A stretch of 33,808 nucleotides of DNA from positions 1 through 33,808 of the forward strand of contig CALDOU010000008.1 of NCBI GenBank assembly GCA_937912175.1. Reading direction: 5' to 3'. The notes below the pieces were generated by a model, which was not told the DNA's origin, ran no database searches, and saw only the letters and a program-made list of their open reading frames with translations. The position numbers and the translations under genes were made by a program. Source of the stretch: an uncultured Clostridia bacterium (GTDB taxonomy: Bacteria; Bacillota; Clostridia; Oscillospirales; Acutalibacteraceae). Of the stretch, positions 7,080 to 14,440 are shown piece by piece; the stretch's first letter is position 1; every line of letters begins with the position of its first letter.

Positions 7080-7790
7080 GTGAAAAGAGCCGATCAAAGC
7101 TCCTTATTTATGAACGGAAAAATTATCGTAATCGAAGGTTTGGACGGTAGCGGGAAAAATACACAAACAAAACTTTTAATAAATTACTTATCAAACTTAA
7201 AATTAAAAGTTAATTACCTTTCTTTTCCAAATTATTCCTCTCCGTCTTCTTCTTTGGTAAAAATGTACCTGAATTCCGAATTCGGGGAAAATCCAAACGA
7301 TGTAAACGCTTATGCCGCCGCATCGTTTTTTGCGGTTGACAGATATGCCGGATTTAAAAAAAGCTGGGAAAAAATTTACAAAAACGGAGATATAATCATT
7401 TGCGACAGATATACAACCTCCAACGCGGTATACCAAATGTGTAAAATCCCGGAAAACGGATGGGACAGCTATTTAACGTGGCTTTATGATTATGAATATA
7501 ATAAATTAGGTCTTCCAAAACCCGATGGCGTAATTTACCTTAATATGCCGCTCGAAATTTCTCAAAACCTAATGAAAAAAAGATACAGCGGAGACGAATC
7601 AAAAAAAGACTTACATGAATCCAACATAAGATTTTTACAAATATGTAAAAAAGCCGCTGAATATATCGCATTAAAAGATCACTGGTTTCAAATAAACTGT
7701 GCAGAAAATAAAGCGGTAAAAAGTAAAGAACTTATTCACAATGAAATAATTGATTTTTTGAAAAAATATATCCTGCAAAAAAGTATTTAA
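7080..7790 (+). CDS. tmk: Thymidylate kinase, GSGKNTQ-type subfamily
   Basis: The protein is a P-loop kinase of dTMP kinase type, phosphorylating dTMP to dTDP. The P-loop reads E-G-L-D-G-S-G-K-N-T-Q, with Asn where most Walker A motifs have Ser or Thr. A clostridial branch of dTMP kinases has Ala at this place (GSGKATQ), and the rest fits that branch: N-P-N-D-V-N-A-Y-A-A, F-F-A-V-D-R-Y-A, C-D-R-Y-T-T-S-N-A and G-L-P-K-P-D-G-V-I-Y-L. It has 236 residues from GTG 7080; ATG 7110 (residue 11) would give a start closer to the family pattern (M-x-G-K-x-I-V-I-E-G), and neither has a clear ribosome binding site. It follows thyX after 90 bases with no terminator seen. Confidence 0.9.
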   Translation: MKRADQSSLFMNGKIIVIEGLDGSGKNTQTKLLINYLSNLKLKVNYLSFPNYSSPSSSLVKMYLNSEFGENPNDVNAYAAASFFAVDRYAGFKKSWEKIYKNGDIIICDRYTTSNAVYQMCKIPENGWDSYLTWLYDYEYNKLGLPKPDGVIYLNMPLEISQNLMKKRYSGDESKKDLHESNIRFLQICKKAAEYIALKDHWFQINCAENKAVKSKELIHNEIIDFLKKYILQKSI

Positions 7791-7838
7791 TAATTTAAAC
7801 ACTTTAATTTTTCAGCATTTTCAAAGGAGATGTTTTTT

Positions 7839-8756
7839 GTGGTTCTTAATTTTAAAAAGCCGTGTATTGAAGATAAAAACCAAATACAAAAAATATTGGA
7901 AACCACAGAAAACATAAACTCCGAATCCACTTTCGGTACTTCTTATTTATGGTCAAATGTGTTTAATATTGAATTTTGTCAAATAAAAAATAATAAAAAA
8001 AATATTTTATTTAAAAAACTGAAAAAAGAAAATATTGTTTTTGAATTTCCGCAGGGAATTTCAAGTTCCCACCATTTAAAAGAAGCTATGAGCTATTTAA
8101 CGGAATATATAAGATCAACTAATATACCAAACCTAAAGTTCACTAATCTTTTAGGTAAAGAGGTTTCTCAAATTCAAAAAATATTTCCCGGACAATTTAA
8201 AATCACATCTGACAGAAACAATTATGATTATATATATAAATCCAAAGATTTAGCTTTACTCAAAGGTAAAAAATATCACAGTAAAAAAAATCATATTTCT
8301 AAATTCAGCAAGTTATATAATTGGAATTATTATCCGCTGAATTCCAACGAAAAAGAAAGTTATTCGGAATTTTTTCATACTTGGTTTCAATACAAAAACC
8401 TTCAAAATAACGTCAAAAATTCAGGAGAATATAATGCTATTGAAAAAGCACTGCAAAATTTAGAAAAATTAAATTTATCCGGCGGAGTTATTAAAGTAAA
8501 CAATAAAATTATTGCTTGTACAATCGGAGAGCCAATAAATTCAAAGGCTTTTTTAATTCATTTTGAAAAAGCCTTACCGGAATACAGCCTTGCTTACAGC
8601 GTAATAAATAATGAGTTTGCCAAAACTATTTTTGAAAATAATTATGAATTTATAAACCGAGAAGAGGATATGGGAATTCCGGGTTTAAGAAAAGCAAAAC
8701 TTTCATATAAACCTTATGCATTAATTTCAAAATACGACGCAACTTTAATTATATAA
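7839..8756 (+). CDS. DUF2156 domain protein (lysyltransferase/FemX-like acyltransferase fold)
   Basis: This protein of 305 residues from GTG 7839 matches the DUF2156 family, which shares the tandem GNAT fold of the phosphatidylglycerol lysyltransferase C-terminal domain. Supporting segments are S-E-S-T-F-G-T-S-Y-L-W near the N terminus and Y-I-Y-K-S-K-D-L-A-x-L-K-G-K-K-Y-H-x-K-K-N-H in the middle. Also present are G-G-V-I-K-V-N-N-K-I-I-A-C-T-I-G-E, A-L-I-H-F-E-K-A and N-R-E-E-D-M-G-I-P-G-L-R-K-A-K. The GTG start is preferred over ATG 7830 because AAAGGAG ends 9 bases before the GTG but touches the ATG. No membrane segments are present, so it is a soluble protein; the acyl or aminoacyl donor and acceptor are unknown. 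It sits between tmk and a GNAT gene. Confidence 0.83.
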   Translation: MVLNFKKPCIEDKNQIQKILETTENINSESTFGTSYLWSNVFNIEFCQIKNNKKNILFKKLKKENIVFEFPQGISSSHHLKEAMSYLTEYIRSTNIPNLKFTNLLGKEVSQIQKIFPGQFKITSDRNNYDYIYKSKDLALLKGKKYHSKKNHISKFSKLYNWNYYPLNSNEKESYSEFFHTWFQYKNLQNNVKNSGEYNAIEKALQNLEKLNLSGGVIKVNNKIIACTIGEPINSKAFLIHFEKALPEYSLAYSVINNEFAKTIFENNYEFINREEDMGIPGLRKAKLSYKPYALISKYDATLII

Positions 8757-8781
8757 ATTCAAAGCTTGAAGGACCTATAAT

Positions 8782-9699
8782 ATGACTTTATTCACTCGTG
8801 CAACAGAAAAAACAAAAAAAGAACTGATTAACATGATGAGAATTTGTTTCAACGAACCTTTTGATTCCGTTAATTTTTTCTTTGAAAATAAAGTGGATTT
8901 CAATAATTGTTTTACATGTATCAACAACGATAAAATAACTTCGGTTTTACATGCTTTACCGTCACAAATAAAACTTGAAAATAAAGTTTTTACGGCTTCA
9001 TATATATACGGTGCGTGTACTTTACCTTCTTACAGAAATCGGGGATATATGCGAAAACTTTTAAATTATTATGAATTACAGCAAAAATTAAAAAATGTAG
9101 ATTTTTCAATACTTGTACCGGAAAACGAAAAACTGGAAAATTATTATAATAAACTAGGGTATCAAAATTTTTTCCGAATTAAAGAAATTAATTTTAGAAA
9201 AGAAAATTTTTTAAAAATTTTAACAGATAATAAAAAATATAACCCTAAAAATGAAATTTATGAAAATTCAAATTTCTATAATTCTTTTTCCGTTCTGGAA
9301 AAATTAAGACATAGCATATATAATAAAATAAACAGCGTTATGTATAATGCAAGCGAAATTGAATATGCGGTAAAATTATACCGGTATTTTAACGGAAAAT
9401 TTATCACTGTACCAAACGGATACGCAATTTGCACCCCCATTGACTTAAAAACCGTTATAATTAAGGATTTTACATGTTCCGAAAAAGAAACACCCTTACT
9501 TTTAAAAAAAATATATGAAAATTTCAATTCATATTCCGATTTCAAAATCATAACCAATACAGAAAATCAATTTTTTAAAAATATGGGACAAATTAAATTT
9601 TTCGGAATGATAAAACCGCTCAAACCTCAACTTCGAGAATTGCTGAAAAAAGTCGAAAAAAACAATAATTATCCATATTTGGGCATTGCGTTAGATTAA
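8782..9699 (+). CDS. GNAT family N-acetyltransferase
   Basis: This 305-residue protein has an N-terminal GNAT domain. The acetyl-CoA-binding motif A appears as Y-R-N-R-G-Y-M-R-K-L-L near residue 82, preceded by the beta-strand Y-I-Y-G-A-C-T-L-P and followed by E-K-L-E-N-Y-Y-N-K-L-G-Y. The C-terminal half has a second, poorly conserved domain, as in Eis-like acetyltransferases. A GAAGGA ribosome binding site precedes the ATG at 8782. It follows the DUF2156 gene by 25 bases and precedes the folate cyclo-ligase by 23 bases, so it is probably co-transcribed. The substrate is unknown. Confidence 0.85.
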   Translation: MTLFTRATEKTKKELINMMRICFNEPFDSVNFFFENKVDFNNCFTCINNDKITSVLHALPSQIKLENKVFTASYIYGACTLPSYRNRGYMRKLLNYYELQQKLKNVDFSILVPENEKLENYYNKLGYQNFFRIKEINFRKENFLKILTDNKKYNPKNEIYENSNFYNSFSVLEKLRHSIYNKINSVMYNASEIEYAVKLYRYFNGKFITVPNGYAICTPIDLKTVIIKDFTCSEKETPLLLKKIYENFNSYSDFKIITNTENQFFKNMGQIKFFGMIKPLKPQLRELLKKVEKNNNYPYLGIALD

Positions 9700-9722
9700 A
9701 AATCAAATAAAAAGGAAAAAAT

Positions 9723-10352
9723 ATGATCAAGAACATTAAATTATTCAAAATAAAATTAAGAAAAAAATTTAGGTCAATTCGTGAAAATATGATTAGAGAA
9801 AAAAAACATATTATGGACGAAAAAATATTAAATAAAATTTCCATTTTAAATATTTATAAAAATTGTGATATAGTTTTTACTTACGTTTCCAAAGATATTG
9901 AAGTAGACACATATGAATTAATCAAAAAATGTTGGCAAGAAAATAAAAAAGTTGCAGTCCCCGCTTGTAATGCCGAAGACAAAACAATGGATTTTTATAT
10001 TATAAATTCATTTAACGATTTAGAAAAAGCTACATTCGGATTAATGGAACCTATAAAATCAAAATGCAAAAAAGCAACCGATTTAAGTAAAGGAGTTTGT
10101 ATTGTTCCGGGGTTTTGCTTTGATTATCAAGGTTTCAGGCTTGGTTATGGATATGGATTTTATGACAGATTTTTGCAAAATTTCAGTGGAAAAATTTTAG
10201 GAATATGTTATAGCAACTGTATTATTCCGCAACTCCCGCATGGAAAATTTGACAAGCCCGTTGATATATTATTAACCGATACTTATATAAAAGAAATAAC
10301 CCCCACAAAATCCAAAAAAAATCCCCCAAAAAAGAAGGTAATTAAAAAATGA
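9723..10352 (+). CDS. 5-formyltetrahydrofolate cyclo-ligase
   Basis: This is the MTHFS/YgfA family enzyme, which converts 5-formyl-THF to 5,10-methenyl-THF with ATP and so returns a storage folate to the active pool. The N terminus is basic (K-L-R-K-K-F-R-S-I-R-E) as in the family. V-P-G-F-C-F-D-Y-Q-G-F-R-L-G-Y-G-Y-G-F-Y-D-R-F-L, the nucleotide/folate-binding signature, is near residues 128-151. The length of 209 is slightly above normal because of a Lys-rich tail (residues about 192-209). AAAAAGGA precedes the ATG. Its last bases overlap the mltG start (ATGA, 10349-10352). The product feeds the pool used by ThyX earlier in the run. Confidence 0.93.
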   Translation: MIKNIKLFKIKLRKKFRSIRENMIREKKHIMDEKILNKISILNIYKNCDIVFTYVSKDIEVDTYELIKKCWQENKKVAVPACNAEDKTMDFYIINSFNDLEKATFGLMEPIKSKCKKATDLSKGVCIVPGFCFDYQGFRLGYGYGFYDRFLQNFSGKILGICYSNCIIPQLPHGKFDKPVDILLTDTYIKEITPTKSKKNPPKKKVIKK

Positions 10353-11491
10353 AGAGATTTGTAAAACTAAAAAAAAATAAAAAAAATTTATATTTTTTCA
10401 GAGTCGCTTGGATAGTAATGCTGTGCATAATTTCGGCATTATTGGCAAGATATGCATTGGTCGGCATCAGTGATATGCTTGCAATAGGAAAGCCTTCGGA
10501 AACCGTAATGATAGAAATCCCCGAAAACGCTTCTTTGAGTAGTATTGCGGATATTTTAAAACAAAATAATATTATTTCAGAAAAAGAATTTTTTAAAGTT
10601 TATGCCATAATTACCAAATCTTCAAAAAATTTCTCTCCCGGAATATATGAACTTGAAACCAATATGGACTATCAGTGCATAATTAATCACCTTAAAAACC
10701 AATCAAATATTAAAAACGTCTCGGAAATAACATTTACCGAAGGTATGAATGTTAATGATTATGCCGCTCTTCTGGATAAGCAAAAAGTATGTAAAAAAGA
10801 AGAGTTTTTAAAACAATGCAACTCTTCTCAATTTGACAATAAATTTTCGTTTATAAAAGACATAGAAAACTCCGACAGCCGAATTTATAAATTGGAAGGG
10901 TACTTGTTCCCCGATACATATAAATTCTATCAAGGAGAAAATCCCTCAAGCATCATAACCAAGTTTTTAAACAATTACGAAAAGAAAGTTATTAAAAAAT
11001 CTTCCGTTGAAGGTTATGATAAGCAGGTCAGTATTAAAGATCTTGCCAAAGAAAAAAATATCTCTGTGGATAATTTACTAAATATAGCATCATTGATCCA
11101 AGCAGAAGCAGCAAATAAAAATGATATGTACAGCGTTTCTTCCGTTATTCATAACAGGTTGAAAACTCTTAAAAACGGCGGACAAAATTCTTTCGGCGAA
11201 TTTTCAATGGGAATACTCAGAATTGATTCCACCGTCTATTATCCTTATAAAAATAAAGCCAGCGTTCCCAAATCAATGGTAAATACATTCCAAGGCACTT
11301 ATGACACTTACAGCTTGGAAGGATTGCCCCCCGGACCGATTTGCAATCCGGGCATAGACGCAATTTTAGCCGCTTTAAATCCGACAGAAACCGAATATTA
11401 CTATTATTGCCACAGCCCATCCGGCGAAGCTTTTTACGCCAAAACCAAAAATGAACATACTTTAAATCTTAAAAAAGCCGGGCTATCTTAA
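10349..11491 (+). CDS. mltG: Endolytic murein transglycosylase MltG
   Basis: This 380-residue membrane-anchored lytic transglycosylase (YceG family) cleaves nascent glycan strands and is thought to set their length. One transmembrane helix (about residues 19-41) follows a basic N terminus. A LysM-like region comes next, with the I-P-E-N-A-S-L-S-S-I-A pattern. The catalytic domain has L-E-G-Y-L-F-P-D-T-Y, then A-S-L-I-Q-A-E-A with E253 as the expected catalytic Glu. I-D-S-T-V-Y-Y, Y-D-T-Y-x-x-x-G-L-P-P-G-P-I-x-N-P-G and H-x-F-like H-S-P-S-G-E-A-F-Y near the C terminus follow. It is translationally coupled to the folate cyclo-ligase and ends the plus-strand run from thyX. Confidence 0.95.
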   Translation: MKRFVKLKKNKKNLYFFRVAWIVMLCIISALLARYALVGISDMLAIGKPSETVMIEIPENASLSSIADILKQNNIISEKEFFKVYAIITKSSKNFSPGIYELETNMDYQCIINHLKNQSNIKNVSEITFTEGMNVNDYAALLDKQKVCKKEEFLKQCNSSQFDNKFSFIKDIENSDSRIYKLEGYLFPDTYKFYQGENPSSIITKFLNNYEKKVIKKSSVEGYDKQVSIKDLAKEKNISVDNLLNIASLIQAEAANKNDMYSVSSVIHNRLKTLKNGGQNSFGEFSMGILRIDSTVYYPYKNKASVPKSMVNTFQGTYDTYSLEGLPPGPICNPGIDAILAALNPTETEYYYYCHSPSGEAFYAKTKNEHTLNLKKAGLS

Positions 11492-11552
11492 TTTTAATGT
11501 ATTAATATACAAAAACAATATTAGTGTTGATATTAGCACTTAAATATGTTAG

Positions 11553-11558
11553 TATAAT
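11553..11558 (+). promoter_or_regulatory. Putative -10 box upstream of the Nif11-like gene
   Basis: A perfect TATAAT lies 22 bases before ATG 11581. The best -35-like hexamer, TTGATA at 11527-11532, is 20 bases away, longer than usual, so promoter strength is uncertain. Confidence 0.45.
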
Positions 11559-11580
11559 ACAATAAAATTTGAGAAAGAAG

Positions 11581-12105
11581 ATGATAAATGTGTCAGAAGA
11601 AACAATTCAAAATATAATTAATGACAAAAACTTTCTCTCCAGCGTCATTTCCATGAATAAAGAAGAAGCAAAAAAAGCTTTTGCGGAAAAAGGACTGGAA
11701 CTTACGGATGAAGATTTAACAAAAATGGCTCAACAAATCACAGAGCAAATCGAAAATCCGGAAAAAATCAATGAAGAGTACTTAGAAACCGCTACAGGTG
11801 GTACTTCTAAATCTGAAATTATTTTAAATATTTCGAAAAGTATTGCATATATAATAGTCGCAGGATGTGCGATTAAAGTCTCTCACGATTTAAATTTTCA
11901 TGCGACTAAAATGTCTGACGATTTAAATTTTCATGCGACTAAAATGTCTGACGATTTAAATTTTCATGCGAATGATCTAAAAGAGCGTATAAGCAACGGA
12001 ACATTAGGGCGTTGGATTGCTCCCGCTCCTGCGCCAAGTTCAACAAAAACCGCTAAAGATGCATCAACTCCAAAGTCAACAAAATCCTGGTGGAATCCCT
12101 TTTAA
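11581..12105 (+). CDS. Nif11-leader-like double-glycine protein with membrane segment and tandem repeats
   Basis: The protein has 174 residues from ATG 11581. Residues 1-74 look like a Nif11-type leader: a helical, acidic region with F-L-S-S-V-I-S, then E-E-A-K-K-A-F-A-E-K-G-L-E-L-T-D-E-D-L, ending in E-T-A-T-G-G at 69-74. This is the double-glycine site where C39-peptidase transporters cut ribosomal natural-product precursors. The sequence after the GG is atypical for a core peptide. It has a hydrophobic helix (about 79-99) with the only Cys (96), then 11-residue repeats (D-D-L-N-F-H-A-T-K-M-S) at 102-130. A Pro/Ala/Ser/Thr/Lys tail ends in W-W-N-P-F. No modification enzyme or transporter gene is nearby. 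A strong terminator follows. It could be an exported or membrane-anchored peptide precursor, or a structural protein that reuses the leader domain. The DNA start is also open upstream to TTG 11569. Confidence 0.6.
   Translation: MINVSEETIQNIINDKNFLSSVISMNKEEAKKAFAEKGLELTDEDLTKMAQQITEQIENPEKINEEYLETATGGTSKSEIILNISKSIAYIIVAGCAIKVSHDLNFHATKMSDDLNFHATKMSDDLNFHANDLKERISNGTLGRWIAPAPAPSSTKTAKDASTPKSTKSWWNPF
11884..11970 (+). repeat. 33-bp in-frame tandem repeat (about 2.7 copies)
   Basis: Two full 33-base units (11884-11916, 11917-11949) and a 21-base partial third (11950-11970). Units 1 and 2 differ only at the first codon (CAC versus GAC), and the partial unit matches unit 2 exactly. Each unit encodes 11 residues. 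The near-perfect DNA identity points to recent duplication or slippage. Confidence 0.95.
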
Positions 12106-12109
12106 CTGG

Positions 12110-12139
12110 TTGCAACATTAAACTGAAAATTTATATTAT
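12110..12139 (+). promoter_or_regulatory. Possible promoter between the Nif11-like gene and the PBP gene
   Basis: TTGCAA (12110-12115), an 18-base spacer and TATTAT (12134-12139). If used, the transcript would start just before the hairpin at 12155, putting the hairpin in the 5' leader of the PBP mRNA. Confidence 0.35.
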
Positions 12140-12154
12140 AAAAATTAAAATTTT

Positions 12155-12199
12155 GCCAACAATTATTAAAGTAAAATACTTTAATAAGGTTGGCTTTTT
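12155..12199 (+). terminator. Strong terminator-like hairpin abutting the PBP start codon
   Basis: A 17-bp stem (6 bp outer, 2/1 internal bulge, 11 bp inner) with a 3-base loop spans 12155-12194 and is followed by five T (12195-12199). It is placed to end transcription of the Nif11-like gene. The PBP ATG begins at 12200, directly after the T run, and the only AAGG ribosome-binding candidate (12186-12189) lies in the 3' arm of the stem. Confidence 0.85.
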
Positions 12200-13816
12200 A
12201 TGTATAAAAGATGTGTAATACTTTTCGGGATATTTATGTTTTTATTTTGCGTATCATTTTTTTCTTTGGATTATTTATCAAGTAAAAGCACTCTTTACGA
12301 TGCGGCTTTGAACCAACAATCATATAAACTTAAAATTTCCGATGTAAGAGGGACCATATATGATTGCAGAAATGTCCCGCTTGTAAACAACAATAAAAAA
12401 CTAATTGCAGCCGCAGTCCCCTGCACAGAGGCACTTTCTGTTTTAACTCCCATAGTACCCGAACACAAACATTCGGAACTTTACAAAAAATGTTCGGGCA
12501 ATGTACCTTTCACAATAGAGGTCAACAAAAAAATAAAATGCCCTTATGTAAAAATCTTTGAGGTTCCCATAAGATACAGCGGTATTACTCCGGCTCCTCA
12601 TATTATCGGATATCTTTCGGGAGAAAAAAACGGCATTTGCGGAATAGAAAAAATATACAATGACTATCTTTTTGATAAAGAACATACCATAAGTATAAAA
12701 TATGATGTTGACGCTTCGGGTAAAATTCTTCCGGGCAAAAAAGAATTCGTGGAAGACAGGTCATATTATAATTCAAAAGGAGTAGTTCTTAACATAGATA
12801 GCCGTATTCAATCTTTAGTCGAAGAAATATCAAATAAATATATCAACAAAGGTGCAGTAATAATTACGGAAATTCCTAATTGTGAAATCAGAGCATGTTC
12901 GAGTTTACCCGGTTTTACTCCGAATAATATTTCCGCATATTTAAATGATAAAAATTCCCCTTTACTAAATCGGGCTTTTTGCGCTTTTAATTTGGGATCT
13001 ATATTTAAACTTGTAACCTCGGCGGCGGCACTTGAAAACGGAATAAGCGAAAATACACCTTATAACTGTCAAGGAGTTAATAAAGTTGAAGACGCTTCAT
13101 TTAAGTGTTTTAATTCCAAAAAACATGAAATCGTTAATATGGAGCAAGCTTTAGCGCATTCTTGCAACGGATATTTCATAGAACTGATTAAAAAAATGCC
13201 AAAAAACTCTTTATTAAACATGGCTCAAAAAATCAAACTCGGCTCTTCGGTTAACCTTGCACCCGGTATGAATTCCTGTGCCGGAATTTTACCTTCCGCA
13301 GAAAGCCTGGAAAACATAAAAACTTTAGCAAATTTTTCGTTCGGTCAAGGTAAATTAATGGCTACACCCTTACAAATATCCGGGCTTATAAATACGATTG
13401 CCTCTAAAGGTATATACAGCAATCCCAAACTTATTAAGGGACTCACGGATGAAAATATGAGAATAATAAAAAAAAGTACACTGCCCAATGAATCCGAAAG
13501 AATTTTTTCCGAAAGTACGGCTTTAAAATTAAAATCACACATGAAAGCTTCCGTAGATTACGGAACAAGCGAAAAAGGTAAACCCGAAAAAACCGAAGCC
13601 GCCGCTAAAACATCTACCGCTCAAACGGGTATAATCGAAGACGGGAAAAAAGTAGAGCAATCTTGGATTGCCGGTTTTTTTCCATACGATAAACCGAAAT
13701 ACAGCATTGTTATTTTATCGGAAGCGGGTTCGGGGGGAGGAGAAAGTTGCGGACCCGTTTTTAAGGAAATTGTGGATAAAATGATAACCGAAATACCGGA
13801 TTTATTCATTGAATAA
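12200..13816 (+). CDS. Class B penicillin-binding protein (transpeptidase)
   Basis: This 538-residue peptidoglycan transpeptidase has an N-terminal membrane anchor (about 4-26). A dimerisation-like region with S-D-V-R-G-T-I-Y-D near residue 47 follows, then a penicillin-binding transpeptidase domain. The catalytic S-x-x-K is S267-I-F-K270, and S-x-N is S321-C-N323. The third motif is K470-T471-S472 in A-K-T-S-T-A-Q-T-G, where Gly is usual; clostridial relatives often have K-T-A, so Ser here fits a known relaxed position. F-S-F-G-Q-G-x-L-M-A-T-P-L-Q and the C-terminal S-W-I-A-G-F-F-P-Y-D-K-P-K-Y-S-I-V-I-L also match PBP2/SpoVD-type proteins. No PASTA domain is present. The start codon follows a hairpin that holds the only AAGG site; ATG 12236 is an alternative but would cut into the membrane anchor. 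Confidence 0.9.
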   Translation: MYKRCVILFGIFMFLFCVSFFSLDYLSSKSTLYDAALNQQSYKLKISDVRGTIYDCRNVPLVNNNKKLIAAAVPCTEALSVLTPIVPEHKHSELYKKCSGNVPFTIEVNKKIKCPYVKIFEVPIRYSGITPAPHIIGYLSGEKNGICGIEKIYNDYLFDKEHTISIKYDVDASGKILPGKKEFVEDRSYYNSKGVVLNIDSRIQSLVEEISNKYINKGAVIITEIPNCEIRACSSLPGFTPNNISAYLNDKNSPLLNRAFCAFNLGSIFKLVTSAAALENGISENTPYNCQGVNKVEDASFKCFNSKKHEIVNMEQALAHSCNGYFIELIKKMPKNSLLNMAQKIKLGSSVNLAPGMNSCAGILPSAESLENIKTLANFSFGQGKLMATPLQISGLINTIASKGIYSNPKLIKGLTDENMRIIKKSTLPNESERIFSESTALKLKSHMKASVDYGTSEKGKPEKTEAAAKTSTAQTGIIEDGKKVEQSWIAGFFPYDKPKYSIVILSEAGSGGGESCGPVFKEIVDKMITEIPDLFIE

Positions 13817-13824
13817 ATGATTTT

Positions 13825-14139
13825 TTAATTATCATGATTTTTAAAAAACGAAATTATTTCAACAAATTTAGCTTCGGATGTTGAATAAATATTTTTTATT
13901 CCGTCTTTAAGCCAAAGCGCATGATATTTATCTTCCAAAACATTATTTTGATACCAAAATTTGAAGTTGTCGTAATAACACCGGCTGCTGAATTTTATAA
14001 ACAATGTTCCAAGTAAAATTATTATGCTTATTACAAATCTTACGGCAAATATACCTTTACTATTTTTTGTATTTGATTTATTATTGGAATTTATTTTTTC
14101 TGAAGTATTAAAATTCTTATTGATATCAATTTCATTCAT
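13825..14139 (-). CDS. Small hypothetical membrane protein
   Basis: This 104-residue protein has an Asn/Lys/Ser-rich N terminus (1-30), one hydrophobic segment (about 33-49, V-R-F-V-I-S-I-I-I-L-L-G-T-L-F) and a polar, aromatic C-terminal part of about 50 residues. The ATG at 14139 has a GGAG about 10 bases upstream. It is convergent with the PBP gene, with only eight bases between stop codons and no terminator visible in the gap. I do not recognise a family. The ribosome binding site and membrane topology make it a plausible real gene, but it has no supporting context. Confidence 0.55.
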   Translation of the reverse strand: MNEIDINKNFNTSEKINSNNKSNTKNSKGIFAVRFVISIIILLGTLFIKFSSRCYYDNFKFWYQNNVLEDKYHALWLKDGIKNIYSTSEAKFVEIISFFKNHDN

Positions 14140-14165
14140 TTTATTTTTTCTCCGTCTATTAATAT

Positions 14166-14194
14166 TTTACTACCTAAATAATTATTGATATAAT
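14166..14194 (+). promoter_or_regulatory. Extended -10 promoter for the small membrane protein-tmcAL-folC run
   Basis: TTTACT (14166-14171), 17 bases, then TATAAT (14189-14194) preceded by TG at 14186-14187. This gives the same TTGATATAAT string seen in the thyX promoter. The first start codon downstream is at 14252. Confidence 0.65.
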
Positions 14195-14251
14195 ATATTT
14201 ATTAAAATATATTTTTTTTAGAACTGACTTAAGTAAAAAAGAGAGGAAAAC

Positions 14252-14434
14252 ATGAACAACACCAAATCTAATTCGGAACACTTATTACATAGCATAGACT
14301 CAAAACCGCAAACAGTAAAAAAAATAAGCCCTAAAATGCGAAGACAAAAAAGATTAAAGGTTATTTTGGCTTTAATAGGTTCTTTACTAATGATAAGTGG
14401 CCTTGTGGGCTCTATTATTTGTTATTTAAGATAA
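14252..14434 (+). CDS. Small single-pass membrane protein
   Basis: This 60-residue protein starts at ATG 14252, with GAGAGG about 6 bases upstream. The first 35 residues are polar and basic (K-I-S-P-K-M-R-R-Q-K-R-L-K), followed by one C-terminal membrane helix (about 36-58) rich in Leu, Ile and Gly. The positive-inside pattern predicts a cytoplasmic N terminus. It ends six bases before tmcAL and shares its promoter, so it is likely co-expressed. No family is recognised. Confidence 0.6.
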   Translation: MNNTKSNSEHLLHSIDSKPQTVKKISPKMRRQKRLKVILALIGSLLMISGLVGSIICYLR

Positions 14435-14440
14435 AAAATC

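Noticed and set aside
11884..11970. CRISPR-like direct repeats
   Set aside because: Units are contiguous without spacers, are in frame and encode an 11-residue protein repeat.
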